A DNA stretch of 64,000 nt from Methylobacillus flagellatus_A (lineage in GTDB: Bacteria > Pseudomonadota > Gammaproteobacteria > Burkholderiales > Methylophilaceae): NCBI RefSeq assembly GCF_031344055.1, contig NZ_JADBEN010000001.1. One strand, written 5' to 3'. The notes beneath the pieces are model-generated. The model saw nothing but the letters and a program-made list of their open reading frames with translations. It had not been told where the DNA came from and did no database searches. Each line of letters opens with the position of its first letter. Within the stretch, counting starts at the first letter, position 1. The translations under genes and the position numbers were made by a program. This document shows positions 51,905-59,767 of this stretch, one piece after another.

Positions 51905-51944
51905 ATAGGATCGCTATTGACCTTGCTGTTTATAAGGAACTAAT

Positions 51945-51966
51945 ATGTCTATTAGAAAATAGACAT
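51945..51966. promoter_or_regulatory. XRE operator candidate 2
   Basis: ATGTCTA-N8-TAGACAT again, extended to 9-bp perfect arms (ATGTCTATT / AATAGACAT). It has the same 22-bp geometry as site 1 and lies 62 bases from it, center to center, about six helical turns. Confidence 0.7.
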
Positions 51967-52109
51967 TAAATATCTATATTTTGTGCGATTTATTTAATGA
52001 CCTGATTTGAAATGAAAAATAAGGTGGTGGCGTGCTGCTGACCAAGGCAGGGGAGAAATCATATGTATCGGCACTGGACTGAACGTAGCGGTCAATATGG
52101 CGGTAGTGC

Positions 52110-52748
52110 ATGCTAATACATAAGTATGTCAAAACGTTGAGACAGGTTGAGCAACTGAAGGACGAGATATTCAGGCAAAGACAGGAGTTTGAGCGCCAGA
52201 TCCATCTCCAGCTGGTGCATATCACGGATTTGCGCGACGAATACCAGACAGAGCTGGAAAGCAAGGACGTTGCTTACCGTACGGCATTGCGCAAAATACA
52301 TGAAGAGGCCTTTCATGCAGGGGCGCTCAGCGAACGGAACGCCATGCGCAGTAAACCGGAGCTGATGCTGCGGATTTCCCCTTGCATCCAGCTGGTGCAG
52401 CAAGCCGGCCTGTTGCGTGTAAAGCGCTCTTGTGAGTTCTGCCTGCATTATCAAGTGATGTTGCGGGGCACGCCATGGCTGGAACCGCATGTCCAGCTCC
52501 TGGAAAGCCAAGTCGTGGTTGATGCCGAGCATGAGTGGGATATCCTGCTGAAGAAGGCGAGGGAGATGACCGAGGCCGTTATCCAGGGCAACCTGGACGG
52601 GGCCGGGGTCGGCTACCTGGTCGAGCTTTCCGAAAGCACCGTGATCAACAAGCTATCAGCCGACCGCACCCTGCTTGAGTCGATCAGCCTGGGGCCGTCC
52701 AATACCACCAGGGCGGCCCTTGACGAGACTTTGCCGCAGTTGCCCTGA
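52110..52748 (+). CDS. Unknown coiled-coil protein, 212 aa, divergent from XRE
   Basis: ATG 52110 opens a 212-aa protein. Residues ~8-60 are coiled-coil (KTLRQVEQLKDEIFRQRQEF), and the rest is mixed with a Cys pair in SCEFCLHYQV and a helical C-terminus. I do not recognise a family. Its promoter region contains the twin XRE operators, so it is the likely regulated target. No membrane segment or signal peptide is evident. Confidence 0.6.
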   Translation: MLIHKYVKTLRQVEQLKDEIFRQRQEFERQIHLQLVHITDLRDEYQTELESKDVAYRTALRKIHEEAFHAGALSERNAMRSKPELMLRISPCIQLVQQAGLLRVKRSCEFCLHYQVMLRGTPWLEPHVQLLESQVVVDAEHEWDILLKKAREMTEAVIQGNLDGAGVGYLVELSESTVINKLSADRTLLESISLGPSNTTRAALDETLPQLP

Positions 52749-52766
52749 GCCTGGTTCGCCAAGAAA

Positions 52767-52790
52767 AAGCCGCTTAGTAGGCGGCTTGTT
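52767..52790. terminator. Hairpin between convergent genes
   Basis: Stem AAGCCGC / GCGGCTT with 7-base loop; read on the minus strand it is followed by TTTTTCTT, and on the plus strand by GTTG. It mainly ends the siderophore receptor transcript. Confidence 0.75.
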
Positions 52791-52801
52791 GCCTATACAA
52801 G

Positions 52802-54955
52802 TTATTTGAAATTGTAGTTTGCCGTGAACATCACCATGCGCGGATCGCCGGGATAGCAGGCGTTCCCGTTGCAGCCGGAGATATATCGCTTGTCTGACAA
52901 GTTGCGCCCGTTCAGGGCAAATCGCCATGGGCCGGTGCGATAATAGATTGCAGCGTCGAAAACGGTATAGTCCGGCACGGTATACGTGTTATTCGCATCG
53001 CCAGCTTTGCTCCCGTTGTATCGGGCCCCAGCCCCTATCCCCAGGCCAGGAAGCCACTGCGATAGGTCGTAGCTTGCCCAGATGTTGGCGATGTTCTTGG
53101 GGACTAGGATCGGACGCTTGTGCAGAGTCGCTTGGTCGGCAGGCCTGGGGCCCGCCTTGGTGATTTCCGCGTCGATATAGGTATAGGTCGCAACGATATT
53201 GAGCCTGTCTGTCAATTTTCCGGTGATGTCAAATTCAAAGCCGCGGTTACGTTGTTCGCCGACCTGTACCCGGAACCCATTGTTGTCGTTGTAGCCGGCA
53301 TTTTCCATCCTGATCTCGTAAAGCGCAAAGTTGGCGCCGAAACGCTGGCCGGGCGACTCGTACTTGATCCCGGCCTCTCTTTGCTTGCCTGTCACCGGCT
53401 TCAATTGGGAACCATCCTCGGTGACGCCTAATTCGGGCATGAAGGACTCGCTATAACTGATATAGGGCGCGAATCCGCTGGAGAACTCATAGAGCAGGCC
53501 GGCACGGCCTGAAGTAGCGCCGGGGTCGGTCTTGCTGCGACGCGTTGCCGCCGTTGTCTGCAACGGACGTTTCTGCAATAGGCTGGTTTCGTCACGCCTC
53601 AAGCCGAGGACGACGTTCCAGCCGTTGCCGAACTTGATCTGGTCTTGCAGGTAGAGGCCGTATTGCGACAGTTCGTCAGAGCCCTGGTGTCCTGACGCCG
53701 TTGGCGAGAAGTTGCCGACCGTGACGTTGCTGTTGTTGGGGTTATAGAGGTTCAATGCCGTCAAAGAACGGGTGCCGAATTTCTCCCTACCGCTATTGAT
53801 GTGCAAGGTGTCGACGCCTAGCAGGATTTGATGATGCAGGTCTGCGGTCTGGAATTGGGTGGAGATTTGGCTGTCTGTTGCCAGGGACTGTTCGTCGATC
53901 TCGCGCACCGCCATTTGGCGGTTCCAAATGCTTTGCGTGGAAGAGAAATTGCCGTTGCCAATCGCCCAGCTGCCGTCAAAGTTGAATGTGTTGTAACGCA
54001 CGCTCTGCTTGAATTTGGTATTGTCGCTGAATGCATGCGTGAATTCATATCCCAGCAGCGTTTGCTCGGTCATGATCTTGTCCATGCCCGGGACGCCGAC
54101 ATAGCGGCTGAACGGAATCCTGCCGTTGATATTGGGCAATACAGTGCCGGCAGCAGGCAACCCGCGTATGGAGACATATTGGCTTTTCTGGTAGCTGGCA
54201 AGCAGCGTCAAGCTGGTTTTATCGCTGATATCCCAGGTCAGGGAGGGAGCCACGTAAGTGCGCTGGCGGTCAGCGTAATCTACCTGGTCGTCGCTGGCTG
54301 AGAAAATTGCGACCAACCTGTAGCGCAGGCTGCCGGAGTCATTGAGCGCGTCGGAGAAATCTGCCGTCAGTTGTTTTTGCTGGTAATTGCCGTAACCCAA
54401 GCCGATTTGAGCGATAGGCTTGTCGGTCGGGCGTTTGCTCACAAGATTGACGAGACCGCCAGGAGCGGATTGTCCATAGAGCACGGAGGCCGGGCCTTTC
54501 AAAACCTCGATTCGCTCCAGGCCGAACACTTCGGTTTGTCCCCAGGCCTGGTCAAGAAACATGCGCATGCCATCCCGTAATACAAACTCGCTCTGGGTAA
54601 AACCACGGATCGTGAAGTCGTCCTGTCCGCGTCTGCCATACTGTCCCGCATCCACGCCCGCCACGGAACGCAACGCTTCGGCGACGGATTGCGCGCCCTG
54701 GTCGCGGATTTGCTCGCTGCCCACTACAGTGATGGATTGCGGGGTTTCGGCCAGGCGGGCATCGGTTTTCGTAGCAGTTTGCGCACTGTTTGCCTTATAA
54801 CCTTCGAAAGGCGCGGTGGCGGGCTCAAGGTCGCGCGTGGTGCGCACCGTGATTTCCGGCAATTTATCCTGGTTGGACGTCTCATCTGCGGCCGCGCTGC
54901 CTGCAGCGAAGCACGCGCATGCACAACTGCAAGCCAGCAATACTTTCTTACTCAT
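52802..54955 (-). CDS. TonB-dependent siderophore receptor
   Basis: A 717-aa FhuA/FpvA-like receptor. Signal peptide (~1-22), TonB-box-like LPEITVRTT, then a plug with ARLAETPQSITVVGSEQIRDQ, DDFTIRGFTQSEFVLRDGM and LERIEVLKGPASVLYGQSAPGG (each quoted in part), and a 22-strand barrel ending in MVMFTANYNFK. The TPQSITVV start of the plug is typical of ferric-siderophore uptake. A Fur-like box precedes it. No siderophore synthesis or periplasmic transporter genes are adjacent, so it likely imports xenosiderophores. Confidence 0.93.
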   Translation of the reverse strand: MSKKVLLACSCACACFAAGSAAADETSNQDKLPEITVRTTRDLEPATAPFEGYKANSAQTATKTDARLAETPQSITVVGSEQIRDQGAQSVAEALRSVAGVDAGQYGRRGQDDFTIRGFTQSEFVLRDGMRMFLDQAWGQTEVFGLERIEVLKGPASVLYGQSAPGGLVNLVSKRPTDKPIAQIGLGYGNYQQKQLTADFSDALNDSGSLRYRLVAIFSASDDQVDYADRQRTYVAPSLTWDISDKTSLTLLASYQKSQYVSIRGLPAAGTVLPNINGRIPFSRYVGVPGMDKIMTEQTLLGYEFTHAFSDNTKFKQSVRYNTFNFDGSWAIGNGNFSSTQSIWNRQMAVREIDEQSLATDSQISTQFQTADLHHQILLGVDTLHINSGREKFGTRSLTALNLYNPNNSNVTVGNFSPTASGHQGSDELSQYGLYLQDQIKFGNGWNVVLGLRRDETSLLQKRPLQTTAATRRSKTDPGATSGRAGLLYEFSSGFAPYISYSESFMPELGVTEDGSQLKPVTGKQREAGIKYESPGQRFGANFALYEIRMENAGYNDNNGFRVQVGEQRNRGFEFDITGKLTDRLNIVATYTYIDAEITKAGPRPADQATLHKRPILVPKNIANIWASYDLSQWLPGLGIGAGARYNGSKAGDANNTYTVPDYTVFDAAIYYRTGPWRFALNGRNLSDKRYISGCNGNACYPGDPRMVMFTANYNFK

Positions 54956-54976
54956 TCTTCATTTCCCTGAAATTGT

Positions 54977-54995
54977 GATTGGCTGAACGCCAATC
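54977..54995 (-). other. Hairpin in the siderophore receptor leader
   Basis: GATTGGC (54977-54983) and GCCAATC (54989-54995) form a perfect 7-bp stem with a 5-base loop, about 20 bases before the receptor start on the transcript. Confidence 0.4.
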
Positions 54996-55007
54996 CGGAT
55001 TTTATCA

Positions 55008-55026
55008 GAGAATGAGATGCGTTATT
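55008..55026 (-). promoter_or_regulatory. Fur-box-like site of the siderophore receptor
   Basis: The 19 bases agree with the consensus GATAATGATAATCATTATC at 13 positions by eye. It lies 53 bases upstream of the receptor start, suiting iron repression. Confidence 0.45.
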
Positions 55027-55092
55027 GTTTATAATGGCGCATTAGGGAAATGTGCAATATGCGTCTCGTCACATTAAGCCTGGACTTCAATC

Positions 55093-57468
55093 TCAGGCTT
55101 CACGCGGCTGCCATCTCCAATCCCGGATTTCCGGCATGTCCTCGCCGTGCTGCCAGATGTATTGCTTGTGCTGCGCGAGCTTCTCGTCCATGAGCGCGTC
55201 CAGCACCGCGGCGTTCTCAATATGCGGCAGCCAGCGCAAGGTGTTCTTGACCAGGCTGTAGCGGTCCAGGCGGTTGAGCACGGTCATGTCGAACGGGGTC
55301 GTGGTCGTGCCTTCCTCCAGGAAGCCGTGCACGTGGAAGTTGGCATGGTTGTGCCGCTTGTAGGCGAGGCGGTGGATCAACCCGGGGTAGCCGTGAAAGG
55401 CGAAGATCACCGGCTTGTCCTGCGTGAACAGTTCGTCGAAGGCCTCATCGGTGAGGCCGTGCGGATGCACTTCGTGAGGCACCAGGGCCATGAGGTCGAC
55501 CACATTGACGTAGCGTATCTTGAGTTCAGGCACGTGCTCGCGCAACAGCATGACGGCAGCGAGCGACTCCATCACCGGCACGTCGCCCGCGCTGGCGATC
55601 ACCAGGTCGGGCTCCTCGTCTGCCGCGCAGTTGCCGGCCCAATCCCAGATACTGGCGCCGCGGCGCGCATGTTCGATCGCGGCGGGCATGTCCAGCCATT
55701 GTCCTTGCGGCTGCTTGCCCGCGACGATGACGTTGATGAGGTTGCGGCTTTGCAGGCAATGGTCGGTGACTGCGATCAGGGTGTTGGCGTCGGCGGGCAG
55801 GTAAATGCGGATGATGTCGGGCTTCTTGTTGGCGGCATGGTCGATGAAGCCCGGGTCCTGGTGCGAGAAACCGTTGTGGTCCTGACGCCAGACATGGGAG
55901 CTCAGCAGGATGTTGAGCGAGGCGATCGGCTTGCGCCAGGGGATGTGCCCGCATTCCTTGAGCCACTTGGCATGCTGGTTGAACATAGAGTCGATGATAT
56001 GGATGAATGCCTCATAGCAGGAGAAGAAGCCATGGCGGCCGGTGAGCAGGTAGCCTTCCAGCCAGCCTTCGCAGCTATGTTCGGAGAGTATCTCCATCAC
56101 GCCGCCATGCGGCGCGAGGTTCTCGTCGCCTTCTAGACGCTCCGCCATCCATTGCCGCTTGGTAACTTCGAACAATGCCTGCAGGCGGTTGGAGTTGTTT
56201 TCATCCGGGCTGAATAAGCGGAAGTTGTGCTGATTCAGCCGCCATACCTCGGCCAGGTACTTGCCGAGTTCGCCCGTGGTGCTCGCCTGGCGTTCGCCCG
56301 GCTGGGTCACGGCGTAAGCGAACTTGCGGAAATCCGGCAGCTCCAGCGGCTTGAGCAGCAGGCCGCCGTTGGCGTGCGGGTTGGCGCCCATGCGGCGTTC
56401 GCCCTTGGGGGCCAGCGCGCGCAGTTCTTCCTTGAGCCGGCCTTGTGCGTCGAACAGTTCGTGCGGCGCGTAGGATTGCATCCAGTCTTGCAACAGCTGG
56501 ATATGCTCTGGCTTGTCCAACTCGCCGAACGGCACCTGGTGTGCATGGAAGGTGCCGGTATTCGGCTTGCCGTCCACCTCCGCAGGCCCGGTCCAGCCCT
56601 TGGGTGAGCGCAGGATGATCATGGGCCAGCGCGGACGGCTGACTTCGCGTTTCAGGCCGGCTTCGCGCTTGATCTGCTGAATTTCCCCGATGACCTGGTC
56701 CATGACGCTTGCCATGCGCTGGTGCATGAAGTCCGGGTCGCTGCCCTCGACGAAATAGGGCTTGTAGCCGTAGCCTTCGAACAGTTTCTGCAGTTCCTCA
56801 TCGCCGATGCGCGACAGGATGGTGGGATTGGCGATCTTGTAGCCGTTGAGGTGCAGGATGGGCAATACCACGCCGTCGGTCTTGGGGTTGAGGAATTTGT
56901 TGCTGTGCCACGAGGTGGCCAGCGGGCCGGTTTCCGCCTCGCCGTCGCCGACCACGCAGCAGGCGATCAGGTCGGGGTTGTCGAATACCGCGCCGAACGC
57001 ATGCAGCAGGCAATAGCCCAGCTCTCCGCCCTCGTTGATCGACCCCGGCGTCTGCGCCGAGGCATGGCTGGGAATGCCGCCCGGGAAGGAGAACTGCTTG
57101 AACAGCTTGAGCATGCCCGCCTCGTCCTCGGTGATTTCCGGGTAAAGCTCGGTATAGCTGCCTTCCAGGTAGGTGTTGGCGACGACGGCCGGGCCGCCGT
57201 GTCCCGGCCCGGTAATGTAGATCATGTTGAGGTCGTGCTCGCGGATGACGCGGTTGGCGTGTACGTAGACGAAATTGAGCCCCGGCGTCGTTCCCCAATG
57301 GCCCAGCAAGCGCGGCTTGATATGCTCCGGCAGCAATGGCGTCTTGAGCAGCGGGTTGGCGTAAAGGTAGATCTGGCCGACCGAGAGATAGTTGGCGGCG
57401 CGCCAGTAGGCATGCAATTGCGCCAATTCTTGTTCATCCAGGGCGTGGTCCGCGGCTTGGGGCTGCAT
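55093..57468 (-). CDS. xfp: Phosphoketolase (xylulose/fructose 6-phosphate)
   Basis: A 791-aa thiamine-diphosphate enzyme splitting xylulose 5-phosphate or fructose 6-phosphate into acetyl phosphate plus glyceraldehyde 3-phosphate or erythrose 4-phosphate. Family features include WRAANYLSVGQIYLY, GHWGTTPGLNFVYVHANRVI, and the ThDP-binding VVGDGEAETGPLATSWHSNKF (quoted in part); EHSCEGWLEGYLLTGRHGFF is typical of the middle domain. No acetate kinase or phosphotransacetylase gene is adjacent. In a ribulose-monophosphate methylotroph it would give a carbon-conserving route to acetyl phosphate. Confidence 0.96.
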   Translation of the reverse strand: MQPQAADHALDEQELAQLHAYWRAANYLSVGQIYLYANPLLKTPLLPEHIKPRLLGHWGTTPGLNFVYVHANRVIREHDLNMIYITGPGHGGPAVVANTYLEGSYTELYPEITEDEAGMLKLFKQFSFPGGIPSHASAQTPGSINEGGELGYCLLHAFGAVFDNPDLIACCVVGDGEAETGPLATSWHSNKFLNPKTDGVVLPILHLNGYKIANPTILSRIGDEELQKLFEGYGYKPYFVEGSDPDFMHQRMASVMDQVIGEIQQIKREAGLKREVSRPRWPMIILRSPKGWTGPAEVDGKPNTGTFHAHQVPFGELDKPEHIQLLQDWMQSYAPHELFDAQGRLKEELRALAPKGERRMGANPHANGGLLLKPLELPDFRKFAYAVTQPGERQASTTGELGKYLAEVWRLNQHNFRLFSPDENNSNRLQALFEVTKRQWMAERLEGDENLAPHGGVMEILSEHSCEGWLEGYLLTGRHGFFSCYEAFIHIIDSMFNQHAKWLKECGHIPWRKPIASLNILLSSHVWRQDHNGFSHQDPGFIDHAANKKPDIIRIYLPADANTLIAVTDHCLQSRNLINVIVAGKQPQGQWLDMPAAIEHARRGASIWDWAGNCAADEEPDLVIASAGDVPVMESLAAVMLLREHVPELKIRYVNVVDLMALVPHEVHPHGLTDEAFDELFTQDKPVIFAFHGYPGLIHRLAYKRHNHANFHVHGFLEEGTTTTPFDMTVLNRLDRYSLVKNTLRWLPHIENAAVLDALMDEKLAQHKQYIWQHGEDMPEIRDWRWQPREA

Positions 57469-57587
57469 TTACATTCTCCTTGGGAGGGACGTTGTTTCAT
57501 GATAACAGTAGGGACGGGTATGGCAACCTTGAAACCGTGAAGTTTCATTGCTGGCGGCTTAGGCAGGCTGGTTCTATACTTTGCGGC

Positions 57588-57845
57588 ATGAACGTACAGA
57601 CCTTGATGCAATTGTTGCAGGAAATCGAAAGCGAGGACCCGGTCGATTTCTCCGGATTGCCGTTTGATGCCGATGATTTGCGTCAACTCGCCTGCATCAA
57701 TGTAGCGGAGATCATGGAAAGGTTTCGTGAGGACAATCCTGCCGAGGACCGGGAAATGGTGATGGGGGCGACCGTGACGCGCCTGATCCTGGAAAACATG
57801 GTGCTGCAGGCGAGGCTGGCCATCCTGTTGCAGGATGAGGGCTGA
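57588..57845 (+). CDS. Conserved hypothetical protein, 85 aa
   Basis: ATG 57588 begins MNVQTLMQLLQEIESEDPVD. The product is helical, acidic and soluble, ending in VLQARLAILLQDEG. No named family is recognised. It lies divergent to xfp and converges on the PAAR gene with 5 bases between the stops, so it is probably not part of the injection-system operon. Confidence 0.5.
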   Translation: MNVQTLMQLLQEIESEDPVDFSGLPFDADDLRQLACINVAEIMERFREDNPAEDREMVMGATVTRLILENMVLQARLAILLQDEG

Positions 57846-57850
57846 TTGCC

Positions 57851-58120
57851 CTAGCCGATCAATACGTAGATAGCGCCAGGCGGCATGACGTAGCCGCCTC
57901 TTCCGGTAGGGTCGCCTATGCGGGCCGCGGGCAAGCCATTGATCAGGACGGTCGGCGATCCCTCCACGATGACATCGGCGCCGGCGCCATGCCCCACACA
58001 GGCTGCAGGCATGCCGCCGATCAAGACCGTGGGGCAGCCATTCATGATGCGGCTGATGCGGGGCATCATCATCCGGTCAAGGGTCAGAAGGTTGTCTCCC
58101 GCGCGTGCAGCTGGTTTCAT
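57851..58120 (-). CDS. PAAR-domain spike-tip protein
   Basis: An 89-aa protein with the PAAR pattern of Gly/Pro beta strands and metal-binding histidine and Cys residues: CPTVLIGGMPAACVGHGAGADVIVEGSPTVLINGLPAA (quoted in part: VLIGGMPAACVGHGAGADV) and ARIGDPTGRGG. PAAR proteins cap the trimeric VgrG needle of contractile systems. It is the last gene of the three, 15 bases after the VgrG-like gene. It has no effector extension. Confidence 0.9.
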   Translation of the reverse strand: MKPAARAGDNLLTLDRMMMPRISRIMNGCPTVLIGGMPAACVGHGAGADVIVEGSPTVLINGLPAARIGDPTGRGGYVMPPGAIYVLIG

Positions 58121-58135
58121 GGGGTTCCCCTGTAG

Positions 58136-59767
58136 TTAGTTGATGCTGACCAGGCTGCCCTTGAGCTTCAGGTTGCCAGAGGTGCTTATTTCCATGCTGG
58201 CTCCGCTCTTCAGGCGCAAGGAGTGTTTGGCCTCCACGTCCACATTGAGGCCCTTGAGCTTGAGATTGTCGCTTTCCAGGAAGAGTTGGTGGCTCTGCAG
58301 GTGCATCCCGTCGCCGGTAAAGCGGATTTTATTCTGTTGCTGGTCCTCGAGCAGGAAGGTTTCCGCGGCATCCTGGCTCAGGTATAACTTGGTGCCGTCC
58401 CTGGCGCTGATCACGATTCGTTGTTTCTCGTCGTCAAAAGCCAGCTTGAGTTGGCCGGGGCTTTGGAATCCGTGCAAATCGGCATTTTCCCATGGCGCAG
58501 GGGTAGCGCTGCTGTGGCAGGCGCCCAATACCACAATGTCGTCCGGATTCGCGCCGAAGCATCCCAATATCACCTCGCTGCCCACGATCGGGCGGAACAC
58601 GGTGCCTGAATTCATGCCGGCTTGCAGGGTGGCAAGCCTGGCCCATGTGCCGGCTCCATGCGGGTCGATCAAGGGCGAGGTGACCTTGATCCTGCCGGCA
58701 GCTTGAGGATCGTTGTCGGTTTCGAGCACTTTCCCGATCAGCAGGCCTGAAAACCCCTGGGTTGTTTCTTGGATATCCGTGGGCAGCGGCAAGCCAATAT
58801 CAAAGTGCGTTACCGGTGCGGCACCAGGGGATAGCTCATATGTGATGCCGGCAATGAAATATTGCCCGGAAAGGTGACTGCCGCATTGCTCAAGGAGCAG
58901 TGCCTGGCCTGGAGAGGCGGTATGCAAACCATTGGCTGTCACCTTGCCGCGAATCATGGCGAGTCGCGATTGCGCAAGCTGCGCATTGGCCAGGGTCTGT
59001 AGTTCCTGCTGCGAGTATTCGCCAGCGAGGCGTTTGTTATAAACGCTTTGCTCCAGCAACTGGAGAGCAGCCGCCAGGCGGTCGTTGGCTGGGAAATCGA
59101 CAGCCTCAGCCTCCACTTGCATAAGCTCCTGGTCGTGAGGGTTCCAGGCGGAAAGTTCGAGCTTGGCAACTTGCCGGCTGGCGTCAACGGCAATATCCGC
59201 ACTGATAAGGTCTTGCGCTGGAAGGGAAAAACCACGTTTTGTATCCAATGCCGGTGTCGCGGCGATCACGGCGTGGTCACTGCAATAGGCCACCAGCCCA
59301 TTAGCCGCCAGGCGCTGCAATACGAAATCCCAGTCGCTGAGATTGTGCTGGACCACGCTATCGAGATAGAGGGTAGGCGCGTTGATTTCGGCGCTGATGC
59401 CATGTTCAGCCAACACCTCCTCGATAATTTTGCCATCGGGAATGTTGGTGAAATAACGGCTGCGCGGCTGTGTTGCCAATGCACCGGCAGGGTGAGCGCA
59501 CTCGAGGTGCAGCAAGCATCCTGCTTTTGAATAGTGGATGCTGTGCTTTGTAATTTTCCCGGTGAACAGGGTTTGCTCGCCGTGGCGAAACTCGATCAGT
59601 TGGCCCGGCAGCAGGCCGCTGCCAGCCTGGTCAAGCTCGTCCATGGAACTGAACACCAGCTGCACCGAGGCGCGAGGCAGGGTATTCAGGCGATGCTCGA
59701 TGGATAGCGCATCAAGATTGCGAAATACCTTGTCCTGGGCGACGACATATAGTTGCTGGGCCGGCAT
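58136..59767 (-). CDS. VgrG-like spike protein
   Basis: A 543-aa protein with the gp27/GPD-like N-terminus (~1-340), a gp5 OB-fold (~345-430, GLLIGKVLETDNDPQAAGRI) and a C-terminal beta-helix (~440-543, LKLKGLNVDVEAKHSLRLKS). Compact size and the single OB domain fit phage or extracellular injection-system spikes rather than the larger T6SS VgrGs. It overlaps the sheath gene stop and precedes the PAAR gene. Confidence 0.9.
   Translation of the reverse strand: MPAQQLYVVAQDKVFRNLDALSIEHRLNTLPRASVQLVFSSMDELDQAGSGLLPGQLIEFRHGEQTLFTGKITKHSIHYSKAGCLLHLECAHPAGALATQPRSRYFTNIPDGKIIEEVLAEHGISAEINAPTLYLDSVVQHNLSDWDFVLQRLAANGLVAYCSDHAVIAATPALDTKRGFSLPAQDLISADIAVDASRQVAKLELSAWNPHDQELMQVEAEAVDFPANDRLAAALQLLEQSVYNKRLAGEYSQQELQTLANAQLAQSRLAMIRGKVTANGLHTASPGQALLLEQCGSHLSGQYFIAGITYELSPGAAPVTHFDIGLPLPTDIQETTQGFSGLLIGKVLETDNDPQAAGRIKVTSPLIDPHGAGTWARLATLQAGMNSGTVFRPIVGSEVILGCFGANPDDIVVLGACHSSATPAPWENADLHGFQSPGQLKLAFDDEKQRIVISARDGTKLYLSQDAAETFLLEDQQQNKIRFTGDGMHLQSHQLFLESDNLKLKGLNVDVEAKHSLRLKSGASMEISTSGNLKLKGSLVSIN

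Noticed and set aside
51876..51911. Palindrome read as a terminator
   Set aside because: It lies at the promoter side of the XRE gene, lacks a U-run and is matched by a second site of the same design, so operator is the better reading.
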